Of a DNA stretch of 64,000 bases, positions 9,991 through 20,842 are shown piece by piece (the stretch's first letter is position 1; each line of letters opens with the position of its first letter). The position numbers were made by a program, and so were the translations under genes. Below the pieces are notes generated by a model. It did not search any database, was not told the origin of the DNA, and saw only the letters and a program-made list of their open reading frames with translations. This stretch comes from Adiantum capillus-veneris (taxonomy: Eukaryota; Streptophyta; Polypodiopsida; Polypodiales; Pteridaceae). The stretch spans positions 102,181,311 to 102,245,310 of the forward strand of contig CM043947.1 in the NCBI GenBank assembly GCA_014529385.2. Reading direction: 5' to 3'.

Positions 9991-10949
9991 TGACTAAGAG
10001 CTTAGTTTTAGTCGGCTAGCTTCATGATTTAGGCTATATTACAATTTTTGGCAATGGTTCTTGGATGATTGTAGCATAGCAGGCTTGGTCAACTGAAGGA
10101 GAAATGAATGAAACAACTTGAACATTTGGGCTACTTATCCGTCTTAAATTATTTTTATTCTAGCTTGTGTGAGCATTTCATTTATGGCAAACAGACAAGG
10201 GGTACCACTTTGCCATTGAATAGAGAGTTAGGGAATCCCCATAGACTTGGTACATAGTGACCTATGGGGGCCTATGTTTCATACATCTCTAGGGGGCGTT
10301 ATATTTCCTAACATTCATAGGTGACTCTAGTAGGAAGGTGCGGGTCTACCTCCTAAAGAGGAAAGAAGAAGTTTTTGTTACATGTAAGAAATTCCTTGCA
10401 ATGGTAGAGAACCAGTGAAGAAATAAGCTAAAGGCTTTGCACACTAACAATGGGAGAGAGTATAACTCCATTGAGTTCAAGAATTTTTGTAGCAAAAGTG
10501 ATATTACACAACAATTTACTATGCCATACACATCTGCTCAAAATACTTTCTCAATGGATAAATAGGACAATCCAGGGGAGAGTCACAACCATGTTGTTTA
10601 TGGCAAACTTACCTCCCAAGATTTGGGGAGAGATTGTTATGATAGTAGTTTACATCATCAATCGATTGCTTAGTATGCCATTGAACTATGAGATTGTACA
10701 AGACATGTGGATTAAAAGAAGCCAAACTATGACAGATTACGTGTATTTGGGTGTGAGGCATTCTCACATGTCCCTAACTTGATCTATGCAAGAAGCTAGA
10801 TCCCAAATTACACAAATGCATCTTCATTAGAGATGGTGTAGATGGAGAGATGGACTATCAACTTTGGCGCTCAAAATCTAGAAAAGTCATTCACATCTTA
10901 CAAGTTCAATGAGTCAAAGATGCGCATAGAGCTTATCAAAGAGGTTAAG
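9991..10949 (+). pseudogene. copia-2 GAG-pre-integrase and integrase
   Basis: Highly interrupted. Readable landmarks are LGYLSVLNYFY near 10130, a 'TDNG-EY' equivalent (LHTNNGREYNSIEFKNF) near 10440, and FTMPYTSAQN near 10520 in place of the usual 'T-P-TPQQNG'. An 'RVFGCEAFSHVPN' block near 10750 matches the copia integrase C-terminal region. Several frameshifts are needed to join them. The block is cut at 10954 by the gypsy insertion, and the reading resumes at 21082. Confidence 0.75.
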
Positions 10950-10954
10950 GATTG
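10950..10954. repeat. target-site duplication, left copy (GATTG)
   Basis: GATTG precedes the TGTTAACC start of the gypsy 5' LTR. The partner at 21082-21086 is GATTC. The original copia word was most likely GATTC, since the joined reading then gives a continuous frame on the far side. Confidence 0.75.
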
Positions 10955-11147
10955 TGTTAACCCTCACGCACATTCCTATCACCTACGACGGATGATGTAT
11001 TATTTATTTGGTATAGTCAGGTACCGGGCTTGTCGGTCCAATAGGAAAAGGGTAAGAGTGATCACCGATGAGAGACGCACTCTAACTGGAACATTCAAGG
11101 GATTAGTTGGCTAAGCATGGGCGCCCAAGTGTGAATGAGGCGAGCTC

Positions 11148-11155
11148 ATATAAAA
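11148..11155 (+). promoter_or_regulatory. LTR TATA box (ATATAAAA)
   Basis: The only good TATA box in the LTR, conserved in the 3' LTR at 20649-20656 and, with one change, in the right-edge copy. It is the expected RNA polymerase II promoter of the element. Confidence 0.7.
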
Positions 11156-11262
11156 GTCAATTAAACCTAAAATTCACTCATTCTCTCATTTGTGCAATTG
11201 AAGAGTGCTCTTGCTCCATCTCCATCTTCTTCTTCTTCATCTCCTTGTGTGCGTGTGTATGC

Positions 11263-11264
<2 letters not shown>

Positions 11265-11307
<43 letters not shown>
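11265..11307 (+). repeat. (GA)n microsatellite inside the 5' LTR
   Basis: 43 bp. The corresponding place in the 3' LTR has a (TG)n run (20747-20773) and a longer (AG)n run (20780-20840). Confidence 0.95.
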
Positions 11308-11310
<3 letters not shown>

Positions 11311-11540
11311 TCGAACATTGCGGCGGCACGACGGCGGCGAGGCGGTTGAGCACGGCGTAGCGACGTCTCCCTCTTCTTCGCGGCGAGGAATCCTCCACGA
11401 AGAAAGTGTAGAGTGGTGAGTGACACACCATCGCCATCTTTGAGCTTACTTGTTTAGGCTAGTTGCAAGCCATCTGTGGCTCGCACACAGTGTATTGGCA
11501 AGTTCCTTGCATTGACAAGTGCGATAGACGCGCACATTTT

Positions 11541-11558
11541 TGGCGCCGTTGCCGGGGA
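11541..11558 (+). other. gypsy primer binding site
   Basis: TGGCGCCGTTGCCGGGGA four bases after the LTR, the undamaged Athila/Tat-type PBS. Confidence 0.92.
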
Positions 11559-12231
11559 ATGCCATACACTAGGCTTGAATGGCACTTTGTGCTTATTTTG
11601 TGGTGCAATTTCAATTGTAGAAAAGGTAGGGAAGGAAGGTGTGTGTGTTGAGAAGAAGGATTTTGTGTTGCTACTGTGTATTTCTTTGTTAATGAAGTTT
11701 TGAAAGGTTACTATGTTTTCTCTGTGATAAGGTCTTAGTATTAAGGTTGTTAGTTGTGTGTAATGTAAAGTACAGTAAGTAGGAAGTAGATCTGTGAGAG
11801 CTAATGAAGTGTGTTAGTGTGTAACAGTAGGTGTATTAGTTGTAAGTAGGTAGGTAGAGTGTGTGTGTGTGCTCGCGCACAGGCCGCGGTGACCTTATCC
11901 CAAAAAAATAAAAATAAAAAAATTTAAAGGTAGGACCAGGATCGGGAATATCTCCCAGACCCAAGCCCAAGCTCACGCTCAGGCTCAAGCCTCAGTCGCC
12001 CTTTAAAATTACGTATTTTAGCTTCACACGTCGCTAAAAATTGACTTTTTTGAGGACCAATGGAGCTTCAGGTGACCGAACGTTGTGCTGTAAAGCACAC
12101 CACGACCCTCTGAATGATACACTCTTTTTGAGCTATCACACACTTTAATAAAAAAACCGATCATTAAAAATCATAAAAAAAATGAGAACGGACGCCTAAA
12201 AAAGTAAGCGGTTAACCTTCGAGGTTATTCG
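11559..12231 (+). other. gypsy 5' leader
   Basis: Untranslated leader between the PBS and the first long open frame. It holds a short repeated CAAGCCCAAGCTCA-like stretch near 11970 and no recognisable gene. Confidence 0.6.
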
Positions 12232-13030
12232 TTGACGCTTGTACGGTGCCAAAGGCACATGCATCTACGCACTGGTCATGTGCTAGAGACGGAGCAACTA
12301 GAGAGAATTTCGACTTACATGAGTTCTCAATATCCACCTACCTTAGGTTCCAGGCCCTCAGCGGGGACCCAAGGTAGTACAAACCAAGACCCGAACATAG
12401 CGGCTAGTGACTCTTCCTCTGACTACGACGTCATGGAGGGTTTCCCAATGCCTAATCCCGATAGCTCAAGCCAAGACATGCATACCATGGGCCCGCGGTC
12501 CGGGCTGAGCGTGCTTAGCCACTTGAAGGAAACCTTTAGTAGAGCCACTCGCTCTGAACATGGAGCTAATGATGTAAATGAGGGGGGTGGGGAAGTAAAT
12601 TCTCCATTCATGGCCAACGTAGACCCTATGCCCTTAAAGAATGTGCATGTGAACACTTCATTCACTACACCTCCTGACTCTTTAGAGCTATTCCCCTCCG
12701 AGGTTATATTACCTGATGGTAGAAGCCTTGCCATAGTGCAAGAGGTTGAGCGGTATATCCTTGCAGCGAGGGAAAAGGAAATTGAGAGCTTACGCAAGGC
12801 GGAGCAACGAAGAGAGTTAAAATCGAAAGCTCCTTGTCAATATCTTTGCTAAGAGAGCAATCGAGTGCTCCTGACTTAGCAACCGCTAAGGGCCAACCCC
12901 AAGAAAGAAACATTGCATCTAGCTCAAAGGACACCCCTAGCACCTCAATCCTAGATGGAGCGTTCTTAAATGAGAACTGGGAGTACGAACTACAAACATA
13001 AACTCTAACCGACCTATACACAGGTCACAC
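12232..13030 (+). pseudogene. gag: gypsy gag, N-terminal part
   Basis: An open frame of about 200 codons runs from 12232 and shifts frame near 12838, after which LREQSSAPDLATAK and TSILDGAFLNENWEYELQ continue in another frame. It is rich in Ser, Pro and acidic residues, with an AAREKEIESLRKAEQRREL stretch that looks helical and coiled-coil-like. No database domain is recognisable to me; position and composition fit the variable N-terminal extension of large gypsy Gag proteins. The true start is uncertain because a stop-free upstream extension is short. Confidence 0.6.
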
Positions 13031-13159
13031 CTATCATGTGGGTCAGTTAGATGTCCTACAATCCACAATGGGTGCTACTAGTGTGGAGATCAACAACAAA
13101 GAGTTTGTGAGGTCATCCATAGGGTCATTGAGTTAGAGAGACAGAACAAGGGGATCAAC

Positions 13160-15493
13160 ATGCCTTTAGCGGGTGTCATGAGATTCTTGGATACAAGAAA
13201 GGCTAAACAACCGACCTTATCGCAAATGGAGACTCCCTCGGTAACTTCGATGGATCCCCCATATGTTGTTTCGCCAGGGGTCTCGGTGCAATCGGAGCCC
13301 ACAAGTGATAGCTTTACCTTTCCAAGTCTAGCTCATCTTTCCCTTGATGACACCACGACTACCATGCCTACCCCAATGATGGGCATGCCAAGAAACACGC
13401 CATGGACCTCATTTGTTAGTAAAGCACCGCTACATGGTAGCTCAATGCCTGCAACAGTACCTACAAGTGTGTACCAATCGTATACACCCATGGGTCCTCG
13501 TACTCATGTAGCCCCTACCCCTCCCATTGTTTCAACTACCTATGCTCCACAACCACAACACCCAAGTTCTTATTTCCATGGGACTATACCGGCTAGCATT
13601 AGCATGTCACATCCGACGTCTGCTATGCCTAGGGCCACACATATGAACTTTGGGCCACCACATGGCACAACATCATACCCAATGTGGAACCCAAGGGCTT
13701 CCTATGCGCCAATCCCAATTCCAATACCTACTCCACATGTAGTCTCTGGAGCACCTTCACCCACGGTGCCTGCTCACTTAGGTGACTTGGCAACATTTTC
13801 TCAAGTTATTGGTCGATCTATTGCTGAGAATATGCGTAACACGCTTGATAGAGAGCCTAGAAGTAAGGCAGTACAAATAGCCAAGCTCACATAAAAATTT
13901 AGTTGAGACGGGGATGCGAGAAAGCATATCGAAGTGTTTGAACAAATATGCAATTCTCTAGGAGAACACAATGACCTGCATAAGAGTAATGCTTTAAGCC
14001 TAACCTTAAGTGGGAAGGCAGGGGATTGGTATAGAACCCTAAGGATGGAAGAAAAAACGATTTACCCTACTCTTAGGAGACTGTTCTTGAAAGAATACAT
14101 ACAAGAGGGAGTGCTTTGGGGTATAGCCTCTCAGCTCCAGAAAGCCCAACGAGAGGAAGGAGAGTCGATGAGAGACTTTATTAATCGCTTGAAGCATTTG
14201 AATTCTCGTTGTAATCCAAATGAGCGCTTCAATAATAATCAATTGCTTGATAGATTCATTAGGGGATTACGACATGAGGATATCTACAATGGCCTAGTCA
14301 TTAGAGGTAGCACCACTTGGGAAGCAGTCACCACCAATGCGATCCAATTGGAGGATAATTTAATGATTCAAGGAGAAAGAGTGTCTGTTGAACCTAAATC
14401 TATTAGCTCGCAAGCATCAGGGCATCAGCCAATGGCCCTAAAGCCTATTGCTAAGGAGCCAAAGATATCTGAGATGACTTTAGCAGATCTCACCAAGGCT
14501 ATTCAAGAGAGTCTTAGAGACAATCGTGCTCCGCAAAACAATAATATGTATCCAAGAAGGGAGCAACAATGGTGCTCAGTATGCTATGGACCGCATAGTA
14601 CCAGTGAATGCCCTACTTTTAGAGTAGAATTCAATGGGAACTGCAATGCCTGTGGGAGGTATGGTCATCAAGCTAAGGATTGCATAGTATTTGAATGCGC
14701 GATGGCCAATAGACCAACCTTAGCATGGACAGACACACCTCGAGTGCCTGCATTGATGCCGGCCCCACCTCTTGAACAAACAGCACAACACATGGTCCCT
14801 AGGGCCCAAAATGTTGTTCAAACAACACCCGTACCACCTCCAATGCTAGGACCACAACCACCATATCCGAGAATCACTTCTATGAATCAAGTGGGTTGTG
14901 AGTCATCTATTGCTTGTTTGGAAGGCTGTGAGGAAGATATGGACCCTAATATTGCCTATGGGATGGATGTGCTTGAAGAAAGTCCACAATACTACATGGA
15001 GGACTATTGGGGACAAGTCAAACATGTCTATCAAGTAGTTGCTCTTGCGGCAAGAGGCTAAAATATCAATCACACTGCTAAGAGACCACCTCTTCAATGC
15101 TATGAGTGTGGAGGTCCACATCATGTAGCCGAGTGTCCTATTAGGATACAAAAGAACGCCACACTAATGCAAACCAATCAAGCGAGCAAGTCTACAATGC
15201 TGATACTCATGTGTAATCGATGTGGCATAGATCATTTGATTGCCCAATGTCCAAATAATCCAAATGCACCGAAGATCACGCCATTAAACTTGATTGAAGT
15301 TACCGAGGAGCCATCACAAAGTACGCCTATGGTACCAGTAAATGTACTCACACGATCGATGCTCCAAAAACAAAATTATATTCTTGAGGAAAGAGACACG
15401 AATCAATTGCCCAATCTCAGAAAAAGAAGAAAACATGAAGGAAGAGATCGGCAAAAGCATCGAAGTCAGACCCCAGTTCAAAGACCAACATAG
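13160..15493 (+). pseudogene. gag: gypsy gag core with four zinc knuckles
   Basis: One reading frame interrupted by only three stops (two near 13892-13909, one at 15059-15061). A Pro/Thr/Met-rich linker (about 13160-13850) leads into a retrotransposon Gag domain: DARKHIEVFEQ, SLTLSGKAGDWYR, LKEYIQEGVLWG, QREEGESMRDFINRLKHLN and LLDRFIRGL, the usual 'F---L---A-WY--L' pattern. Then come four zinc knuckles: CSVCYGPHSTSEC (about 14573), CNACGRYGHQAKDC (14642-14683), CYECGGPHHVAEC (about 15099) and CNRCGIDHLIAQC (about 15212). Only the second has the standard CX2CX4HX4C spacing; the others are one residue shorter. The family is secure; four knuckles are more than usual. Confidence 0.85.
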
Positions 15494-15693
15494 GGACTGG
15501 TGACGACCCCGTATATATGAACGACGCTGAAGAGGATTCTGATTTAGGTGAGACCATGGAGACTAAAACGGCCACTAAGATAGAAACCAACAAGGAAGAT
15601 CTTCATGAGCCACAATGACTAGGATCCAAGAAGAAGATAGGAACTTATCCAGACCCTACAGAGGAGATTGAGCGAGTCAAGCAATTAAGGAGT
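15494..15693 (+). other. gypsy gag-pol junction
   Basis: A short interrupted stretch where the gag frame ends and the pol frame (one base offset) begins. Frameshift decay hides the original junction. Confidence 0.5.
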
Positions 15694-17110
15694 TTGGTAG
15701 AAGATACCCAAAGGGATCTAGAACCAGCACCTAGGCAAATCCAGATTACAGACACCGTGTTCCCTACGCAACAACAACCTCACCAAGTCCATAGACCCTT
15801 AGCCATACCTAGTGTCATCCAAGAAGAAAGTGACTTAAAGTCATGGGAAAGCGGGCGTACTCACTTCTTAATGGAAAGAATGTTTACAGAGGGACTACCT
15901 GATCCTATCGAAGAAATGTAGATCCCATCTTCCCCACGTCAAGGGACTGAAGTCCAAAAGGTGCCGTTAAACATTGCCAAATTGATGGATTTCATGTCTT
16001 CAGAAGTTAGAACCACCATCATGTCCAAACTATATAAAGACCCTGAGCTAGTCTCAGCTCTTTGAACCTTCCCCAATGGAGAACTAAAGTTTGGGCTACC
16101 ACAATTTGCAGAGATGGATGGAGCTGGGGAGATGCCAATAGAGGAGGAACACTTAGATCCACAACCCAACCTAGATGAGAACCTTGTTATAGAAATACAT
16201 GTTAACAAGTTGGGACAATATTTTGAGGGTGATGAATCCAATGCAACCATACCAATCATTACTAAGGGATTAATTGTGAAGGGAATCCTTGATGGTGGCA
16301 CCGAGGTTAGCATTGTGACTAAAAATTGATGGGAAACTATGGGAAGACCTCACCTTACGACCACAACCATAGTAGTGAAGATGGCCAATGGGTCTATTGT
16401 TAAACCTATAGGGATGCTAGAAGATCTCAAGATCAAGGTCTTTGGACATAAAATAAGGATTACCTTCATTGTTATGGATTTCTCCAAACACACTATGGTA
16501 TCGGAGATGATCTTAGGACGTCCTTTCATGAGGGAAGCAAAAATGGTGCATGACTGGTCTAAAAACCATGTCTACTTGCAGTTCCAAGATTCTGTCATTC
16601 GAGTGGATCTTGTGACTGGTCGAGCACATCCTCTAGGAAATATGTTTATAATTGATCATAGATCCGACACCACAGCTCACTCGGTCCCATTGCAGTATTG
16701 TTACACGTGTAAAGCGGACACTGATGTTGGGGAAGATTCTCCTTATATGGATGTACTACCTGGGATGACTGAATTGGACAATGTGGATTGGGTCCACCTA
16801 GCAGAAACCATAGACACTTGGGGAAAGAGGGGGCCGATGTGGCTAACACCTAAGGGGGATGAAATGCCCGTACCCTTAAACATCCTACAAGCAATGCATA
16901 TAGCTTCTGACAAGACTCATCCTCATATAACAAAGAAAACATACAAGTGGGTCCCTAAATCTTCTTTAGCGACCATAGCTAGTGCTAAAAAACAGAGGCC
17001 TTGTAAGAAACATCCACTCGCCCCAAGAAATGTAAAGAAACATTGCGTTGGATTCCTAAAAAACTATTGGAAGCCCAAGGCTACTATCAAGGAAATGATC
17101 AAATCTGGGT
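15694..17110 (+). pseudogene. gypsy aspartic protease 1 (DGG type) with flanking linkers
   Basis: A single frame with three stops (about 15921, 16065, 16327). The protease reads GLIVKGILDGGTEVSIVT with DGG codons at 16291-16299, then IGMLEDLKIKVFG, FIVMDF and MILGRPFMREAKMVHDW, the 'LGRP---' block that closes plant gypsy proteases. DGG in place of D[ST]G recurs in some plant gypsy proteases, so I do not read it as damage. A basic linker follows (KTHPHITKKTYKWVPKSS, then RNVKKHCVGFLKNYWKPK), ending at a deletion junction near 17110. Normally RT would come next. Confidence 0.8.
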
Positions 17111-17124
17111 GCCAAAACGTAGAT
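17023..17124 (+). repeat. 102-bp internal repeat, copy 1
   Basis: Encodes RNVKKHCVGFLKNYWKPK plus about 15 further residues. Copy 2 at 18259-18360 differs at roughly seven positions. The similarity stops at GTAGATTG in both copies, close to the point where copy 1 runs into the integrase fragment. Confidence 0.85.
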
Positions 17125-17530
17125 TGGTGTATGGCCAAGAAGCAGTTATGCCATGGAGTTTGTCGTTCCTAGTCTTCGAGTAGCTTCTCAAGAAGGTTGG
17201 GATGGTATCCCGTTAGTTGAGCAATTATATATCCTTGAAAGGCTAGATAAAGAGAGGCAATTAGCTATGCAAAATGCACTTGTGGAGAAAGATAGGAGGA
17301 AGAAATGGTTTGACCGTCATCTAAAGAACAAAGATATCAATGTTGGTGATAAAGTCCTTATGTATGGAGTGCGTAACGAAAAGAAAAAGTTGAAATATGC
17401 GGGAAAAGGACCATATAGAGTATGTGAGATCACCCCACAAGGAACCATTTGTATGGACTCTTGATGGAGTTGAAACCATTGGATTCCTCAATGGGAGAAA
17501 ATTTAAAAGATACTATGATCCTTAAGCCAA
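17111..17530 (+). pseudogene. gypsy integrase C-terminal fragment
   Basis: Begins abruptly with LVYGQEAVMP, a word that normally sits at the end of the integrase core ('-YG-EA--P-E---PS-R'). After a one-base frameshift it runs MEFVVPSLRVASQ, KERQLAMQNALVEKDRRKKW, VGDKVLMYGV, AGKGPYRVCEI and ends GFLNGRKFKRYYDP near 17520. That is the integrase C-terminal domain with a 'NGR-LK-YY' end like Athila/Tat elements. The catalytic DDE core, RT and RNase H that should precede it are missing, so a large internal deletion joined protease-linker sequence to this fragment. Confidence 0.8.
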
Positions 17531-17639
17531 GAGGAGCTACATTCCATCCATACAAAAAAGGCAGCCAAGGCACAAACAAAATTGAAGAAGACACAAGCTC
17601 AAGTTGAGGCTAAGGAGCGACAACAACGCATAATACGGA

Positions 17640-18110
17640 AACGAGAGGCTAACCTTGGAGTCACACATGCATTCCACGTTGAAACCGACGAGGATTGATT
17701 GGACTCTGACACACCTCTACGATACCCTATTGAGCTAAACAACACCTATGGAAAAGTGCTATATAACGCCTTACTGGACACGGGTGCTAAATTAATCTGC
17801 TATCATATGGGGTGTGGTGTCAGTTAGGGAAGCCACCTCTATCTGAGAGTATTATCCAAGTCAAGGATGTCAAAAAAAAAAAAACTACGAATTTTGGAAT
17901 CTGGCACACTTCTGACAGTTATGACAATGGGGTTGTAGCTCAAGAATTTTGGTCATGCCTGTTGGAACTATGGAGGGTAATATAAACCTAGGACGCGATG
18001 ATAGCCACCAAATGCACTATTGATTGGGGGACAGGGGGTGTCACAACACAGAAACCAACTTTTAGCCCTGCCACTCAAGCCATAGTCCCTAAGATCTTGT
18101 CTCTTAAGGA
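17640..18110 (+). pseudogene. gypsy aspartic protease 2 (DTG type), downstream of integrase
   Basis: A second protease-like domain: HVETDED, LRYPIELNNTYGKVLYN, then ALLDTGAKLI with canonical DTG codons at 17777-17785. After a frameshifted middle it ends LGRD...MIATKCTIDWGTG, which matches the 'LGRDF---T-C-IDW' closing block. So both ends of a complete domain are visible about 240 bp apart. It differs clearly from protease 1 (DTG versus DGG, a different closing block), so it is not a simple local duplication. A protease after integrase is not a standard gypsy layout. Confidence 0.65.
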
Positions 18111-18511
18111 AATAAAACCCAAAACATTGCATGTCCAAGAGGTTGAACCATATGTCCCCATACCCCAACTCTCTAGAGCTTCAACTGATGTAGTTGAAAT
18201 AAAGCTTGAGACACACAAGATCCATCCCAATATAACAAAGAAAAAAATAAAAAAAAAGAGAAATGTAAAGAAACATTGCCTTGGATTCCTAAAAAACTAT
18301 TGGAAGCCCAAGGCTATTATCAAGGAAATTATCAAATCTAGGTGCCAAAATGTAGATTGTGTTCTTACCTATCACCTGACACATGTGAGCCCAATCCTGT
18401 AGCTCCAAAATAAATTGACGATTGCGGAAAGAAAAAAATCACAGAATGCTACACACCCGCTCCAGAGCTAGTTTGGGTACCAAAGAAAGAACGATTTGTT
18501 CCATCTATCTC
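18111..18511 (+). pseudogene. linker after protease 2 with repeat copy 2
   Basis: Reads KILSLKEIKPKTLHVQEVEP, then ETHKIHPNITKKK (compare KTHPHITKK after protease 1), and at 18259-18360 the second copy of the 102-bp repeat (NVKKHCLGFLKNYWKPK). Thus both proteases are followed by the same kind of basic linker. After that, FGYQRKNDLF and short fragments lead to the polypurine tracts. Confidence 0.6.
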
Positions 18512-18524
18512 AGGAAGGGGGGAG
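18512..18524 (+). other. PPT-like tract 1
   Basis: AGGAAGGGGGGAG, nearly the same as the PPT at the 3' LTR, but 1.9 kb upstream of it and followed by TCCCATG rather than an LTR start. Confidence 0.5.
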
Positions 18525-18823
18525 TCCCATGAAGCTTCTAGCTCCTCATGTTATACATCCATAGAGGTAAAAGCTTCTACACAGCCTCCATCTACAATAG
18601 TGAACCTCCATGAAGCTACAAAAGAATCCACACCTCTCAGTGTTCAAGAATCACCTGATGAACCACTTCAAGTTCGATCTTGGGAGAGTACCTTACCACC
18701 CTTGCAACTCGACGAGGCACCTAAGGTAATAGAAAACTACTGGAAAAATTCCTCATCTATTACCAACTGGAACAATTGGTTTCAAAGGGTGACGAGCACA
18801 TTTCAAACAGTATGATCTACCTA

Positions 18824-18836
18824 AGGAAGGGGGGAG
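18824..18836 (+). other. PPT-like tract 2 followed by an LTR-like start
   Basis: AGGAAGGGGGGAG directly followed by TGTTTGCTAATATCC at 18837, with TATATATAAAG at 18916-18926. PPT, TG start and TATA box at this distance look like the start of a 3' LTR of another element. No partner copy is present in the window. Confidence 0.5.
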
Positions 18837-20442
18837 TGTTTGCTAATATCCATCATTCACTTGCTTCCCTCTCAACCTTCCTCCCTGCCCTCTCAATCAC
18901 CAATCTTAGAGAATGTATATATAAAGCCTTATACTCACAAAATAGAAAAATAGTAAAGAGCAAGAGCAATTAGCAAACAAGTATGCACAATAAAAGTCAA
19001 AACATTGACCTAGACCTACACATTCACATCCGGTACACATAGACAGAAACCTATGTCATCAAACACCCTTGATCCTCATCACTCGAGTGAGAAGGGTAGG
19101 TAGGATTAGTACAATAGGAGTGTTCTGTTTTAGAGTTGAGTGATCAGCAAAGTTCTTTCTTCCCACTGATGTGCCTCCTAGAGGTATTCTTTGTGTTTCC
19201 TCGTGTGTACAGGAACGTGTTGCTGTGGTTAGGATTTGGACCTTCTGGAATCTTTCTCTCATCCACTTTTCAAATCAAGCGCAATCATCAACACAAACGG
19301 GTGTTTCTTGTCCATTAGCATTGCCCCTTATCTTTTTGCATCCATGTTTGTCTGCTTTAATTGTGATTGGTAGCATAATATCCAGTGCATTTGCTTAGTA
19401 TCAAACATTAAATTCAATGTAATTTTTTGTCATAATCACTTGTCTCGGTTTAAAAATCAAGCAATCCGACTAAGCTAGTTTGACCAAGCTAGGTGTTAGA
19501 GATCTTCTCTTAATACCATGGGGAATGCCTTCCTAATTATCAATGGTTACTTAGGTTCTTAATCCGATTTAGGCAGCATTGTGTGAAATGTACTAGGTCT
19601 TTCTAGTGGGCTTAGTCCCTATTGACCTTTAGCTTAAGTATTATAAAGGGAGTTTACTAGTGTGATGAGCCTGCGGAGGGTAATAGTGTTATATGACCCC
19701 CAAAGTTATAAAATTAAAATGCTGAAAACGAACAAAAAAAAAAAATCAAAGTGCCACAATGAAAAATCTTAAGCTGGAAGAGAAATCTCAGCTTGATTTG
19801 GTACTTCACTCACATGTATCGCCTATGGTACTAGAGCCCTAGAGGTTCCTAGTGTGGGCGCTTTTCCTTGAAAAGCAAAAAACCCAAGGCATACAAAATA
19901 AGCACACACATCAAAATTGAATCACTGTGAAAAGACTTTGGGGGGTCAAAGAAAAGTAAATAAGTCAGGCAATGATTTCATGAGCATTCCAATTATCGTA
20001 ACTTAACTACAAGGTTTTCTAGGTATAGCCTCTAGTCAGCCCTCGAACATGAAATACTTGGCTCTCGTGATTAAACAACTTAATTGACCCGAGAAAATTA
20101 GGAAGCTTACCCATGGTATTAATAGTCGATCTTTAGTGCCTTTCGACTGTTGAATTAGCGACCCCGAACTTGTTTAGTTTTTTACCTTCCCAGATGTTTA
20201 TGCCTTTGATTATATTGCAATTTAATGTTTATTGCTGACAAATGGTTTATAATTATGCTACCAATCAATGTGTTTGCCTAAAACTGCATATGCTTTTTAA
20301 TTGTATATGAGAATGCAATTATTGTGCCAATGTTGTTTGATTTTGCAGTGACTGAAGAAGGCTAAAGACATTCATCTCAAATGCTCTTCCACCTCAGTGA
20401 ATGAGCTTCAACTCAATAGCTTCCGAGGACGGAATCTACATC
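18837..20442 (+). other. gypsy 3' non-coding region, possibly beginning with a foreign LTR
   Basis: About 1.6 kb without coding motifs. The first part may be an LTR of a different family (TGTTTGC start, TATA box). The rest resembles the long 3' untranslated region seen in Athila/Tat elements. I cannot find the end of the inner LTR. Confidence 0.5.
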
Positions 20443-20455
20443 AGGAAGGGGGGCA
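20443..20455 (+). other. gypsy polypurine tract
   Basis: AGGAAGGGGGGCA immediately before the 3' LTR start TGTTAACC; the primer for plus-strand synthesis. Confidence 0.9.
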
Positions 20456-20775
20456 TGTTAACCCTCACGCACATTCCTATCACCTACACCGGACGCTGTA
20501 TTATTTATTTGGTAGAGTCAGGTACTAGGCTTGTTAGTCCAATAGAAAAAGGGTAAGAGTGATCGCCGATGAGAGGCACACCCTAACTGGAACATTCAAG
20601 GGATTGGTTGGCTAAGCATGGGCGCCCAAGTGTGAATGAGGCGAGTTCATATAAAAGTCAACTAAACCTAAAATTCACTCATTCTCTCATTTGTGCAATT
20701 GAAGAGTGCTCTTGCTTCATCTCCATCTTCTTCTTCTTCATCTCCTTGTGTGTGTGTGTGTGTGTGTGTGTGTAT

Positions 20776-20842
<67 letters not shown>

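Larger units (their letters stand above)
10955..11536 (+). repeat. gypsy 5' LTR
   Basis: 582 bp, TGTTAACCC...GCGCACA. It contains the TATA box at 11148-11155 and a (GA)n tract at 11265-11307 in the transcribed part. A third copy of this LTR family lies on the minus strand at the right edge (63516 onward). Confidence 0.93.

Noticed and set aside
12423-13302. Minus-strand frames of 70-124 codons opposite gypsy gag
   Set aside because: Antisense shadows of the gag frame.
16291-16299. DGG read as a destroyed protease active site
   Set aside because: DGG in place of D[ST]G recurs in plant gypsy proteases, and the surrounding domain is well preserved.
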